DNA of 64,000 nt from Mycobacterium mantenii (GTDB lineage Bacteria > Actinomycetota > Actinomycetes > Mycobacteriales > Mycobacteriaceae), in assembly GCF_010731775.1 (NCBI RefSeq), contig NZ_AP022590.1, forward strand, positions 3,906,001 through 3,970,000. The letters run 5' to 3'. The notes below the pieces were generated by a model. That model worked only from the letters and a program-made list of their open reading frames with translations. It was not told the origin of the DNA and made no database searches. Positions 47,834 through 56,928 of this stretch are shown here, piece by piece (the stretch's first letter is position 1; each line of letters opens with the position of its first letter). A program made the translations under genes and the position numbers.

Positions 47834-48286
47834 ATGCCCCGTCGCGAAGAGCCATCGCATGGGATCCTCGACCCGGTCGCCAAGATGTTGCGGTTGCCCT
47901 TCGGCACACCGGAATTCATCGACCGGATCGTCACCGGCGGAGTCAATCAGGTGGGCCGCCGGACGTTGCGCATGCTGATCACGACGTGGGATGCCGCCGG
48001 TGGCGGCCCGTTCGCGGCCAGTGCCGTCGCGTCGACGGGGATGGCGAAGACCGCCGAAATCGTGCAGGGCATGTTCATCGGCCCGGTCTTCGGCCCACTG
48101 CTGAAAATTCTGGGTGCCGACAAGGTCGCCCTGCGCGCCTCGTTGTGCGCCTCACAACTGGTGGGCCTGGGCATCATGCGGTACGGCATCCGCTCCGAGC
48201 CGCTGCACTCCATGTCCGTGGACGCACTCGTCGACGCGATCGGGCCGACGATGCAGCGTTATCTGGTCGGCGACATCACCCGGTGA
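47834..48286 (+). CDS. TetR C-terminal domain-like protein without HTH (Rv0258c-like)
   Basis: 150 residues. The sequence aligns with a TetR ligand/dimer domain (TetR_C_16 type: LKILGADKVALRASLCASQLVGLGIMRYGIRSEPLHSMSVDALVDAIGPTMQRYL). The normal N-terminal helix-turn-helix is missing; N-terminal MPRREEPSHGILDPVAKMLRLP is unrelated. The short form is the same in M. tuberculosis, so it is not a recent truncation. It might act as a dimerisation partner or ligand sink. Ends 16 bp from the convergent nirD. Confidence 0.72.
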   Translation: MPRREEPSHGILDPVAKMLRLPFGTPEFIDRIVTGGVNQVGRRTLRMLITTWDAAGGGPFAASAVASTGMAKTAEIVQGMFIGPVFGPLLKILGADKVALRASLCASQLVGLGIMRYGIRSEPLHSMSVDALVDAIGPTMQRYLVGDITR

Positions 48287-48302
48287 TACTCGGCCGTGGG
48301 GC

Positions 48303-48671
48303 TCAGGCGGCCCGCGAGTGGTAGTCCCGCCCGACCTGAACGTGGCCGTCGGCCGTGATCCGCACCGGGTACACCGGCACCGAAACGGCCGGATCGTCCA
48401 GGCAGGAACCGTCTTCCAGCGAGAACGCCTGCTTCAAGATCGGCGACTGCACCGTCACGCGGCCGTCGCGGTCACCCACGATCCCGCGGGACAGGACCGC
48501 CGCCCCGGAGAACGGGTCGACGTTCCCCACCGCGTGGACCGAGCCGTCGTCGAGCCGGAACAACGCCGCCTGGGAGCCGTCGTCGAGCAGCACGCCCACA
48601 CCGCGGCCGGGAATGAGATGGTCGTAGGCGCACGCGCTGGTCCACACCGCAATGTCGTTGAGAAGTGTCAT
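48303..48671 (-). CDS. nirD: nitrite reductase (NADH) small subunit NirD
   Basis: 122 residues from ATG 48671 with GGAGG-like site (GAGGAAGAG). NirD_2/Rieske-like fold: VLLDDGSQAALFRLDDGSVHAVGNVDPFSGAAVLSRGIVGDRDGRVTVQSPILKQAFSLEDG. The Rieske Cys-His ligands are absent, as usual for this subunit. Lies 10 bp after nirB in the same operon. Confidence 0.93.
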   Translation of the reverse strand: MTLLNDIAVWTSACAYDHLIPGRGVGVLLDDGSQAALFRLDDGSVHAVGNVDPFSGAAVLSRGIVGDRDGRVTVQSPILKQAFSLEDGSCLDDPAVSVPVYPVRITADGHVQVGRDYHSRAA

Positions 48672-48681
48672 GATCTCTTCC

Positions 48682-51264
48682 TCATTCCTCCGAAGTTGAC
48701 GCTGCACGGACCCGCGGCATGCCAATGGACACAGGGATCTTGCGCCCGGCATGCTCGGTGAACGTCACCGTCGAGTCGACGGCATCCGGGGCGTTGACGA
48801 ACGACACGAACCGCGACATCTTGTCCGGGTCGTCCAACACGCCCTTCCATTCGCACTTGTAGTTCTCCACATGCCGCTCCATGGCGGCTTCGAATTCCGC
48901 GGCCAGGCCCAGCGAGTCGTCGCACACGACCTCGCGGACGTGGTCGAGTCCGCCGTCGAGCGAATCGACCCACGGTGCCGTGCGTTGCAACCGGTCGGCC
49001 GTCCGGATGTAGTACATGACGAACCGGTCGACGTAGCTGACCAGTGTTTCGGTGTCCAGATCGCTGGCCAACAGCTGCGCGTGCTTGGGCGTCATGCCGC
49101 CGTTGCCACCGACGTAGAGGTTCCAGCCCTTTTCGGTGGCGATCACGCCCACGTCTTTCGAGCGGGCTTCGGCGCATTCACGCGCGCAGCCCGAGACGCC
49201 CATCTTGATCTTGTGCGGTGCCCGCAGGCCGCGGTAGCGCAGCTCCAGATCGATGGCCAGCTGCACCGAATCCTGCTGCCCGTAGCGGCACCAGTCGGTG
49301 CCCACGCAGCTCTTCACCGTGCGCAACGCCTTACCGTACGCGTGGCCCGATTCCATGCCGCCGTCCACCAGGCGCTTCCAGATCTCCGGCAACTGATCCA
49401 CCCGGGCGCCGAACATGTCGATCCGCTGGCCACCGGTGATCTTGGTGTAGAGCCCGAAGTCCTGGGCGATTTGGCCGATCAGGATCAGATGCTCGGGCTT
49501 GATGTCACCACCGGGAACCCGGGGCACCACCGAGTAGCTGCCGTTCTTCTGGATGTTGGCCAGGAAGTGGTCGTTGGAATCCTGCAGCGAGGCCTGCTCG
49601 CCTTCCAGGATGTGGTCCGAGCCGGTGGATGCCAAGATGGAGGCGACGACGGGTTTGCAAATGTCGCAACCCTTTCCGCGGCCGAAGCGCTCCAGCAGAC
49701 CCGAGAAGGTCCGGATCTCGGTGGCCGAGATGATCTCGAACAGCTCCGCCCGCGACTGGCTGAAGTGCTCGCACAGCGCCTTGGACTGCTCCACACCCTC
49801 GGCTTCCAGCAACTGCTTGAGCAACGGCACGCAGGACCCACACGAGGTGCCGGCCGAGGTGCACGACTTGAGCGCCGGGACGTCCGCGCAGCCGTCGGCG
49901 ATCGCGCATTTCAGGTCGCCCTTGGTGACGTTGTTGCACGAGCAGATCTGCGCCGAATCCGGCAGCGCCCCAACACCCAAGGCCGTACCACCGCCGGATT
50001 GGGCCGGCGCGATCAGGGCGAGCGGGTCACCGGGCAGCTCGCTGCCGACCATGGGCCGCAGCACCCCGTAGGACGACGCATCGCCGACCAGCACGCCGCC
50101 GAGCAGCGTCTTGGCGTCGTCGGAGAGCACCAGCTTGGCGTAGGTCCGGTTGACCGCATCGTTGATGGCGACCTCGAGGCAATTCTCGGTCAGCCCCATC
50201 GCGTCGCCGAAGCTGGCCACGTCGACGCCCAGCAGTTTGAGCTTCGTGGACAGGTCGGCCTCGCCGAATTCGGCGACGCCCTCCAGCAGCCGGTCGGCCA
50301 CCACCTCGGCCGAGGTGTAACCCGGGCCGACCAGGCCGTAGCACCGGCCGCCGATCGCGGCGACCTCACCGATCGCGTAAATGTCGGGATCGCTTGTCTG
50401 GCAAGCCACGTCGGTGAGCACCCCGCCGCGCTCGGCGCGGTCCAGCCCGGCCGCGGTCGCCAGCTCGTCGCGCGGCCGGATGCCGGCCGCGAAGATCACT
50501 AGACCGGCGTCGATGACCTGGCCATCGGTCAGACTTACCCGCACCGAGGTGGAGCCGTCCGAGTGGTCAATCGCCTCGATCGATTCGGTGCCCGTCCCCA
50601 CGTGCACCGAGATGCCGAGCTCGCCGATCATCCTGGCCAGCAGCGCACCGCCGGCCTCGTCGATCTGCTGGGCCATCAGCCGCGGCATCATCTCGATGAC
50701 GTGGGTCTGCAACCCGAACTGGCGCAACGCATTAGCGGCTTCCAGCCCGAGCAGTCCGCCGCCGATGACGACTCCCGCGGTGGCACGCGAGGTTTCGACG
50801 GTGCGCTGCGCGTCGGCGCGGATCGCGTCCAGGTCGTCCAGGGTGCGGTACACGTGACACGCGGGCAGTTCGTGGCCCGGCACCGGCGGCACGAAGGCAT
50901 ACGACCCGGTCGCCAGGACCAGCGCGTCGTAGCCGTGCCGTTGACCGTCGGCGGTGACCACCGTCTTTGCGGCGCGGTCTATTTCGGTAACGCGCTGGTT
51001 GAGCACCAGCCGGACCAGTTCGTCACCCTCGTAATCGTTGCCGGGCAATGCCAGAAGCTTGCGATCCCAGCTCTCGGTGTAGGAGGTCAGCCCCACGCGG
51101 TCATAGGCCGCGTCGGTCTCCTCGGCGAAAACCGTGATGCGCCACGATCCCTCGGTGTCGCGGGCGCGGAGCGCCTCCACGAACCGGTGCCCCACCATGC
51201 CATGTCCGACTACGATGATGTGACGAGGCGCACAACTGGCGCGCGAAATCCCGTCTGCAGACAT
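48682..51264 (-). CDS. nirB: nitrite reductase (NADH) large subunit NirB
   Basis: 860 residues (M. tuberculosis 853). N-terminal FAD/NADH domain starts HIIVVGHGMVGHRFVEAL. A [2Fe-2S] BFD-like domain has CSCNNVTKGD and SAGTSCGSCVPL (about residues 430-475). The siroheme/[4Fe-4S] domain has SCVGTDWCRYG and MGVSGCARECAEA. Reduces nitrite to ammonium for assimilation in the cytosol. GlnR and NnaR control of nirBD is known in M. smegmatis. Divergent from hsp20. Confidence 0.95.
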   Translation of the reverse strand: MSADGISRASCAPRHIIVVGHGMVGHRFVEALRARDTEGSWRITVFAEETDAAYDRVGLTSYTESWDRKLLALPGNDYEGDELVRLVLNQRVTEIDRAAKTVVTADGQRHGYDALVLATGSYAFVPPVPGHELPACHVYRTLDDLDAIRADAQRTVETSRATAGVVIGGGLLGLEAANALRQFGLQTHVIEMMPRLMAQQIDEAGGALLARMIGELGISVHVGTGTESIEAIDHSDGSTSVRVSLTDGQVIDAGLVIFAAGIRPRDELATAAGLDRAERGGVLTDVACQTSDPDIYAIGEVAAIGGRCYGLVGPGYTSAEVVADRLLEGVAEFGEADLSTKLKLLGVDVASFGDAMGLTENCLEVAINDAVNRTYAKLVLSDDAKTLLGGVLVGDASSYGVLRPMVGSELPGDPLALIAPAQSGGGTALGVGALPDSAQICSCNNVTKGDLKCAIADGCADVPALKSCTSAGTSCGSCVPLLKQLLEAEGVEQSKALCEHFSQSRAELFEIISATEIRTFSGLLERFGRGKGCDICKPVVASILASTGSDHILEGEQASLQDSNDHFLANIQKNGSYSVVPRVPGGDIKPEHLILIGQIAQDFGLYTKITGGQRIDMFGARVDQLPEIWKRLVDGGMESGHAYGKALRTVKSCVGTDWCRYGQQDSVQLAIDLELRYRGLRAPHKIKMGVSGCARECAEARSKDVGVIATEKGWNLYVGGNGGMTPKHAQLLASDLDTETLVSYVDRFVMYYIRTADRLQRTAPWVDSLDGGLDHVREVVCDDSLGLAAEFEAAMERHVENYKCEWKGVLDDPDKMSRFVSFVNAPDAVDSTVTFTEHAGRKIPVSIGMPRVRAASTSEE

Positions 51265-51296
51265 GGCTTTGAGAGTAACGGCCGGAAATTACGTTC

Positions 51297-51313
51297 TTTT
51301 CGCGCAATGTGAC
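51297..51313 (-). promoter_or_regulatory. weak GlnR-like site before nirB
   Basis: On the minus strand GTCAC-N7-GAAAA resembles a GlnR half pair (GTNAC-N6-GAAAC) with one extra spacer base, 33 bp before the nirB start. The match is imperfect; an inference from the known role of GlnR. Confidence 0.25.
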
Positions 51314-51387
51314 GGTCCTATGACGAGGATCTCACAACTCACAGGAAGGCCTGTGATTGAGCGTTCGCTGCCGGCGAACGGCGAGGT

Positions 51388-51414
51388 GGAACTTAAGCGG
51401 GGTCGGCTCATGTT
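51388..51414 (+). promoter_or_regulatory. SigE/SigH-type promoter before hsp20
   Basis: GGAAC at 51388-51392 and GTT at 51412-51414, 19 bp apart, resemble the extracytoplasmic sigma factor pattern GGAAY-N16-20-GTT, 78 bp before the hsp20 start. SigE/SigH and HspR control of acr2 is known in M. tuberculosis; no exact HAIR repeat was found here. Confidence 0.4.
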
Positions 51415-51491
51415 TGACCTAGTAGCCGGTCGAGGAGGCACCGGTCACAGGAATCTCACATTGAAGCTCAAGGAATTAGAAGGCAAGCGCC

Positions 51492-51941
51492 ATGAGTAAC
51501 CTCGCATTGTGGTCGCGGCCGGCCTGGGACACCGACCGGTGGTTGCGCGACTTTTTCGGACCCGCTGCCGCGGCGGACTGGAACACCCCGGCGACCAGCG
51601 GTTTCAAGCCCGCCGCCGAGATCGTGAAGGACGGCGACGACGCGATCGTACGGGTCGAGCTGCCCGGTGTTGACGTCGACCAGGACGTCAACGTGGAGGT
51701 CGACCGCGGGCGTTTGGTCATCCACGGCGAGCACCGCGACACGCGCGCGCAAGACGAAGGGGAAGGTGCCGGCCGCACACTGCGGGAGATCAAATACGGA
51801 TCGTTCCGCCGGTCGTTCCAGCTGCCCGCCCACGTCACCGGCGACGCCATCACGGCGACCTACGACGCCGGCGTGCTGACCGTCCGGGTCACCGGTGCCT
51901 ACGCCGGAAACCAGGCACAGCGCATCGAGATCACCAAATAG
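51492..51941 (+). CDS. hsp: Hsp20/alpha-crystallin small heat-shock protein (Acr2/Hsp20)
   Basis: 149 residues, M. tuberculosis Rv0251c (Acr2) place. Alpha-crystallin domain from ~residue 36 (FKPAAEIVKDGDDAIVRVELPGVDVDQDVNVEVDRGRLVIHGEHR) to ~140, with the family GVLTV strand. The N terminus MSNLALWSRPAWDTDRWLRDFFG matches Acr2. Forms oligomers that hold unfolded proteins. Divergent from nirB; the hairpin after it ends transcription. Confidence 0.92.
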   Translation: MSNLALWSRPAWDTDRWLRDFFGPAAAADWNTPATSGFKPAAEIVKDGDDAIVRVELPGVDVDQDVNVEVDRGRLVIHGEHRDTRAQDEGEGAGRTLREIKYGSFRRSFQLPAHVTGDAITATYDAGVLTVRVTGAYAGNQAQRIEITK

Positions 51942-51969
51942 TCTCCGGCCAGTTCGGAGATAAGTAGCC

Positions 51970-52004
51970 GAATCCGGCGGAGCCGCAACGGCTTCGCCGG
52001 ATTC
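51970..52004. terminator. strong hairpin between hsp20 and PEP mutase-like gene
   Basis: GAATCCGGCG and CGCCGGATTC pair perfectly, and inner AGCCG/CGGCT adds a stem around loop CAA, so nearly the whole 35 bases fold. It sits between convergent genes, 28 bp after hsp20 and 6 bp from the next stop. No long T run, as usual for mycobacteria. Confidence 0.7.
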
Positions 52005-52010
52005 AGCGCG

Positions 52011-52793
52011 TCAGCCCCAGCGGACCAGCAGCTCCTTGGCCCGGGCCGCCAGCGCGGCCTGCAGGAACGGCCCGAAGCTGATGCGCGCCACGCCCAGCGG
52101 GCCGAAGGACGACGGGTCGTCCTGATCGGGCAGCGCGATCGCGTTGACGGGCAGCGCTAACTCGGCGGTCAGGCGCCGCAAGGTGTCGGGGTCGTGGCGG
52201 CCCACCGGATACAGCACGTCGGCGCCGGCGGCGGCCGCCTGATTCAGTCGTGCCACCGCGCGCTCGACGCGATCGGACGCCTCGCCATCCTGGCGCAGGA
52301 ACAGATCGGTCCGGGCGTTGATGACCACGTGCACCCCGGCCGCGTCGGCGGCCGACCGCAGCGCCCCGACCAACTCCGCATGCTCGTCGGCGGATCGCAA
52401 CCGCTTGCCCTCCGAGTGCACGGTGTCCTCGATGTTGAGCCCGACGGCCCCAACGCTCAGCAGGCCCTCGATCAGCCGACCCGCCGGCTGTCCGTAGCCG
52501 GACTCGATGTCCACCGACACCGGCACGTCGACCGCGGCGGTGATCTGTGCGACCCGGGTGAGGACATCGTCGAACGACATGCCCTCGTTGTCGGGTTTGC
52601 CGATCGAATCCGCCATCGGGTGACTGCCCACGGTGAGGGCGACGAACCCGGCGCCGGTGGCCAGCCGCGCCGACCACGCATCCCACACGGTCGGCAGGAC
52701 GACCGGGTTGCCCGGCCGGTGCAGTTCCAGCAGCGCCGTGGCGCGCTCGGCCGGGGTGGTGCGTGCCGTCATAAATGTTTGCTCCCTCGGCAT
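52011..52793 (-). CDS. isocitrate lyase/PEP mutase superfamily protein
   Basis: 260 residues of the ICL/PEPM family, (beta/alpha)8 fold. Metal-binding and active-site regions: VDIESGYGQPAGRLIEGLLSVGAVGLNIEDT and VINARTDLFLRQDG. N-terminal LLELHRPGNPVVLPTVWDAWSARLATGAG is typical of the oxaloacetate decarboxylase or phosphonopyruvate-like group. It lacks the KKCGH-type motif of true isocitrate lyase. Exact reaction unknown. Divergent from the small protein gene across 85 bp. Confidence 0.82.
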   Translation of the reverse strand: MPREQTFMTARTTPAERATALLELHRPGNPVVLPTVWDAWSARLATGAGFVALTVGSHPMADSIGKPDNEGMSFDDVLTRVAQITAAVDVPVSVDIESGYGQPAGRLIEGLLSVGAVGLNIEDTVHSEGKRLRSADEHAELVGALRSAADAAGVHVVINARTDLFLRQDGEASDRVERAVARLNQAAAAGADVLYPVGRHDPDTLRRLTAELALPVNAIALPDQDDPSSFGPLGVARISFGPFLQAALAARAKELLVRWG

Positions 52794-52878
52794 CCGGGCT
52801 CAACGGCCTGACGTCTGGCGTGTGCCGTGGATAGTATCGGGGGCGTACTGTGATCCGAAACACTGCCGAGGAGATCCG

Positions 52879-53184
52879 TTGACGAGCACCACTGGCACGA
52901 CCGAATTCGCCGAACTGCACGACCTCATCGGCGGCCTGCGGCGGTGCGTGAGCTCGCTGCGGGCCCGATACGGTGACAGCCCGGCCATGCGGCGCATCGT
53001 CATGGACGCCGACCGCATCATGTCCGACGTCGACTTGCTCGACACCGACGCATCCGAATTGGACCTGGCGGGTGCCACCGTGCAGCAGTCCGCCGAGAAG
53101 ATCGTCATTCCCGACACCCAGTACGACAGCGAATTCTGGCGCGATGTCGACGACGAGGGTGTCGGCGGTCACAGCAGGTCCTGA
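52879..53184 (+). CDS. small conserved protein (Rv0250c-like)
   Basis: 101 residues from TTG 52879, chosen because GAGGAG ends 5 bp before it and the downstream protein looks structured; the open frame upstream does not. Content: TSTTGTTEFAELHDLIGGLRRCVSSLRARYGDSPAMRRIVMDADRI, two helices, then an acidic region and an aromatic tail EFWRDVDDEG. Precedes the succinate dehydrogenase genes by 80 bp, with a hairpin between. No known function. Confidence 0.75.
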   Translation: MTSTTGTTEFAELHDLIGGLRRCVSSLRARYGDSPAMRRIVMDADRIMSDVDLLDTDASELDLAGATVQQSAEKIVIPDTQYDSEFWRDVDDEGVGGHSRS

Positions 53185-53193
53185 ACAACCCAG

Positions 53194-53212
53194 GCCCCCA
53201 GAAAAGGGGGGC
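53194..53212 (+). terminator. G/C hairpin before sdhC-like gene
   Basis: GCCCCC, loop AGAAAA or similar, GGGGGC, followed by TTCTGTCTG. Could be a terminator for the small gene or an attenuator before the sdh operon. 10 bp after its stop. Confidence 0.45.
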
Positions 53213-53264
53213 TTCTGTCTGTGTACCCTTCGAGCTACAGCCCGTTCGAAGAGGAACACACTAA

Positions 53265-54095
53265 ATGAGCGCACCTACGGCGAACCGTCCTGCGTCCGGT
53301 GTCTTTTCACCCACGCGCGCCCGAATCCAGCAACGCACCTTACGCACCGACCGGTGGTGGATGTCGCCGCTGCGGATCGATCTCGGATTCGCCGCATTCA
53401 TTATTTATGCGACGGCGCGGGCGTTCCTGCAGAACAACTACTTCGTTCCCCAATACCATTACTTGACGCCGTTCTATTCGCCGTGCGTCAGCACCGGCTG
53501 CGTGAAAGAGGCCAGCGAATTCTGGCCGCAGGTCCTGCCGGACGTGTGGTGGCTGCCGTACGCGGCGCTGACGCTGCCGTTCCTGCTGCTGTTCCGGCTG
53601 ACCTGCTACTACTACCGCGGCGCCTATTACCGCACGGTGTGGCAGTCGCCCAGCGCCTGCGCGGTGGCCGAGCCCCGCGTCCACTACACCGGCGAGACCA
53701 AATTCCCGCTGATCATCCAGAACACGCACCGCTACTTCTTCTACATCGCCGGGATCATCTCGGTGATCAACACCTACGACGCCATCGTCGCGTTCCACTC
53801 CGACAGCGGGCCCGGTGGATTCGGCTTCGGCCTGGGCAATCTGATCCTGCTCGGCAACGTCATCATGCTGTGGATCTACACGCTGTCCTGCCACTCCTGC
53901 CGGCACGTGACCGGCGGGCGGCTCAAACACTTCTCCAAACACCCTGTGCGGTACTGGATCTGGACCCAGGTCAGCAATATCAACACCCGGCACAAGATGT
54001 ACGCGTGGATCACCCTGGGCACCCTGATGCTCACTGACTTCTACGTCGCACTGGTGGCCAGCGGCACCATCCCTGACCTGAGATTTGTTGGCTGA
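53265..54095 (+). CDS. succinate dehydrogenase membrane anchor (Rv0249c-like)
   Basis: 276 residues with about five hydrophobic helices (e.g. IDLGFAAFIIYATARAFL, YFFYIAGIISVINTYDAIV, GLGNLILLGNVIMLWIYTLSC). His residues in HYLTPFY, HRYFFYI and CHSCRHV may ligate haem. Matches the single anchor subunit of the Sdh1 complex (Rv0247c-Rv0249c), which feeds electrons to menaquinone. GAGGAA precedes the start. 44 bp before sdhA. Confidence 0.85.
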   Translation: MSAPTANRPASGVFSPTRARIQQRTLRTDRWWMSPLRIDLGFAAFIIYATARAFLQNNYFVPQYHYLTPFYSPCVSTGCVKEASEFWPQVLPDVWWLPYAALTLPFLLLFRLTCYYYRGAYYRTVWQSPSACAVAEPRVHYTGETKFPLIIQNTHRYFFYIAGIISVINTYDAIVAFHSDSGPGGFGFGLGNLILLGNVIMLWIYTLSCHSCRHVTGGRLKHFSKHPVRYWIWTQVSNINTRHKMYAWITLGTLMLTDFYVALVASGTIPDLRFVG

Positions 54096-54139
54096 CAAGC
54101 CATCTCGAAATAAATCAGAATTTAGCTAGCGAGGGTTTC

Positions 54140-56056
54140 ATGGTTGAAATCGAGCGGCACACGTACGACGTGGTCGTGATCGGTGCCGGCGGCGCCGGAC
54201 TGCGTGCGGTTATCGAAGCGCGCGAACGGGGTCTGCGGGTCGCGGTGGTGTGTAAGTCCCTGTTCGGCAAGGCCCACACGGTAATGGCCGAGGGTGGCTG
54301 CGCGGCGTCCATGGGCAACACCAACCCAAAGGACAACTGGAAGACCCACTTCGGCGACACGATGCGCGGTGGGAAATTCCTCAACAACTGGCGCATGGCC
54401 GAACTGCACGCCAAGGAGGCCCCGGACCGCGTCTGGGAGCTGGAAACCTACGGCGCGCTGTTCGATCGCCTCAAGGACGGCAAGATCAGCCAGCGCAACT
54501 TCGGCGGGCACACCTACCCGCGGCTGGCCCACGTCGGTGACCGCACCGGCCTGGAGCTGATCCGCACCATGCAGCAGAAGATCGTCTCGCTGCAGCAGGA
54601 GGATTACGCCGAGCTCGGCGACTACGAAGCCCGGATCAGGGTGTTCGCCGAGACCACGATCACCGAGCTGATCAAGGACGGCGACGCGATCGCCGGGGCG
54701 TTCGGCTACATCCGCGAAAGCGGGAACTTCATCCTGTTCGAGGCGCCCGCGGTGGTGCTGGCCACCGGCGGGATCGGCAAGTCGTTCAAGGTCACCTCGA
54801 ACTCCTGGGAGTACACCGGCGACGGCCACGCCCTGGCCCTGCGGGCGGGTGCGTCGCTGATCAACATGGAGTTCGTCCAGTTCCACCCGACGGGCATGGT
54901 GTGGCCGCCGAGTGTGAAGGGGATTTTGGTCACCGAGGGTGTCCGCGGTGACGGCGGGGTGCTGAAGAACTCCGACAACAAGCGGTTCATGTTCGACTAC
55001 ATCCCGTCGGTGTTCAAGGGCCAGTACGCCGAGTCCGAACAAGAAGCTGACCAGTGGCTCAAGGACAACGACTCGGCCCGCCGCACTCCGGACCTGCTGC
55101 CGCGCGACGAGGTCGCGCGCGCGATCAACTCGGAGGTCAAGGCCGGCCGCGGCAGCCCACACGGCGGCGTCTTCCTGGACATCGCGTCGCGGCTGACGCC
55201 GGCGGAGATCAACCGCCGCCTGCCGTCGATGTACCACCAGTTCAAGGAACTGGCCGGGGTCGATATCACCAAGGAGCCGATGGAAGTCGGCCCGACCTGC
55301 CACTACGTGATGGGCGGCGTCGAGGTGGACGCCGACACCGGCGCGGCCACGGTCCCCGGGCTCTTCGCCGCCGGCGAATGCTCCGGCGGTATGCACGGCT
55401 CGAACCGGCTGGGCGGCAACTCGCTGTCGGACCTGCTGGTGTTCGGCCGGCGGGCCGGGCTGGGCGCGGCCGACTACGTGCGGGCCCTGAGCAGCCGCCC
55501 GACGGTCGGCGACGGCGCCATCGACGCCGCGGCGAAGCGGGCGCTGTCCCCCTTCGAGGCACCGGCCAGCGGCGCACCGGAGAACCCGTACACGCTGCAG
55601 CTGGAACTGCAGCAGTCGATGAACGACCTGGTCGGCATCATCCGCAACGCCGACGAAGTCTCCGAGGCCCTGGCGCGGCTCGACAAGCTGCGCGAGCGGT
55701 TCAAGAATCTCCACGTGGAGGGGCAGCGCAGGTACAACCCGGGCTGGAACCTGGCCATCGACCTGCGCAACATGCTGCTGGTCAGCGAGTGCGTCGCCAA
55801 GGCCGCGCTGCAGCGCACCGAGAGCCGCGGCGGGCACACCCGCGACGACCACCCGGCGATGGACTCATCGTGGCGCAAGGTGTTGCTGGTCTGCGAGGCG
55901 GGCGGCGGCGACGAGGTGATCCCCGACATCACCATCACGAAGAAGGATCAGACGCCGATGAGGCCCGATCTGCTGGAACTGTTTGAAATCGGTGAGCTGG
56001 AGAAGTACTACACCGACGAAGAACTCGCCGGGCACCCAGGACGGAGTGGCAAATGA
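54140..56056 (+). CDS. sdhA: succinate dehydrogenase flavoprotein subunit SdhA
   Basis: 638 residues (Rv0248c 646). FAD-binding VVVIGAGGAGLRAVIEARERG; the covalent FAD His lies in GKAHTVMAEGG (about residue 50). Substrate and Arg regions: HPTGMVWPPSVKG and GGMHGSNRLGGNSLSDLLVFGRRAG. ATG overlaps at the 3' end with sdhB (ATGA). Oxidises succinate to fumarate; some mycobacteria use this complex for aerobic growth. Confidence 0.93.
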   Translation: MVEIERHTYDVVVIGAGGAGLRAVIEARERGLRVAVVCKSLFGKAHTVMAEGGCAASMGNTNPKDNWKTHFGDTMRGGKFLNNWRMAELHAKEAPDRVWELETYGALFDRLKDGKISQRNFGGHTYPRLAHVGDRTGLELIRTMQQKIVSLQQEDYAELGDYEARIRVFAETTITELIKDGDAIAGAFGYIRESGNFILFEAPAVVLATGGIGKSFKVTSNSWEYTGDGHALALRAGASLINMEFVQFHPTGMVWPPSVKGILVTEGVRGDGGVLKNSDNKRFMFDYIPSVFKGQYAESEQEADQWLKDNDSARRTPDLLPRDEVARAINSEVKAGRGSPHGGVFLDIASRLTPAEINRRLPSMYHQFKELAGVDITKEPMEVGPTCHYVMGGVEVDADTGAATVPGLFAAGECSGGMHGSNRLGGNSLSDLLVFGRRAGLGAADYVRALSSRPTVGDGAIDAAAKRALSPFEAPASGAPENPYTLQLELQQSMNDLVGIIRNADEVSEALARLDKLRERFKNLHVEGQRRYNPGWNLAIDLRNMLLVSECVAKAALQRTESRGGHTRDDHPAMDSSWRKVLLVCEAGGGDEVIPDITITKKDQTPMRPDLLELFEIGELEKYYTDEELAGHPGRSGK

Positions 56057-56799
56057 CCTACAACGCGACGATGCGGGTGTGGCGCGGCGACGACGCCAAC
56101 GGTGATCTGCAGGACTTCACGGTCGAGGTGAACGAGGGCGAGGTCGTCCTCGACATCATCCATCGCCTGCAGCAGACCCAGACGCCCGACCTGGCGGTCC
56201 GGTGGAACTGCAAGGCGGGCAAGTGTGGCTCCTGCTCGGCGGAGATCAACGGCAAGCCGCGGCTGCTCTGCATGACCCGGATGTCCACGTTCGCCGAGGA
56301 CGACGTCGTCACCGTCACGCCGCTGCGGACGTTCCCGGTGATCCGCGACCTGGTCACCGACGTCTCGTTCAACTACGAAAAGGCCCGCGAAATACCGTCT
56401 TTCGCGCCGCCCAAGGACCTGCAGCCCGGTGAGTACCGGATGGCGCAAGAGGACGTGCAGCGCTCCCAGGAGTTCCGCAAGTGCATCGAGTGCTTCCTGT
56501 GCCAGAACGTGTGCCACGTGGTCCGGGACCACGAGGAGAACAAGAAGGCGTTCGCCGGTCCCCGCTTTCTGATGCGGATCGCCGAGCTGGAAATGCACCC
56601 GCTGGACACCCGCGACCGGCGCAACGACGCTCAGGACGAGCACGGCCTGGGTTACTGCAACATCACCAAGTGCTGCACCGAGGTCTGCCCGGAAAACATC
56701 AAGATCACCGACAACGCGCTGATCCCGATGAAAGAGCGGGTCGCCGACCGCAAGTACGACCCGGTGGTGTGGCTCGGCAACAAGCTGTTCCGTCGCTGA
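56053..56799 (+). CDS. sdhB: succinate dehydrogenase iron-sulfur subunit SdhB
   Basis: 248 residues, the same as Rv0247c. The [2Fe-2S] motif is CKAGKCGSCSAEI with later C; the [4Fe-4S] and [3Fe-4S] motifs are CIECFLCQNVC and CCTEVCPENIK. Carries electrons from FAD to the membrane anchor. Last gene of sdhCAB; stop within a small hairpin AGCCCC-AC-GGGGCT (56799-56812). Confidence 0.93.
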   Translation: MTYNATMRVWRGDDANGDLQDFTVEVNEGEVVLDIIHRLQQTQTPDLAVRWNCKAGKCGSCSAEINGKPRLLCMTRMSTFAEDDVVTVTPLRTFPVIRDLVTDVSFNYEKAREIPSFAPPKDLQPGEYRMAQEDVQRSQEFRKCIECFLCQNVCHVVRDHEENKKAFAGPRFLMRIAELEMHPLDTRDRRNDAQDEHGLGYCNITKCCTEVCPENIKITDNALIPMKERVADRKYDPVVWLGNKLFRR

Positions 56800-56928
56800 G
56801 CCCCACGGGGCTGTAATCCGGGCCGATCCCGTCGTCGCACGTTAGGCCGTCGCGGCACCCGGGTAACCACACTGCATCCTGTCGGGCCGCCCCGCGCGGC
56901 CGTGTACCAACGACCGGAAAGGCAGTTC

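Noticed and set aside
48751..50502. 583-codon plus-strand frame opposite nirB
   Set aside because: Shadow of NirB, which carries every expected cofactor motif; the antisense product has none.
51263..51499. 78-codon frame before hsp20
   Set aside because: It covers the likely hsp20 promoter, starts antisense within the nirB start, has no ribosome site and no family likeness.
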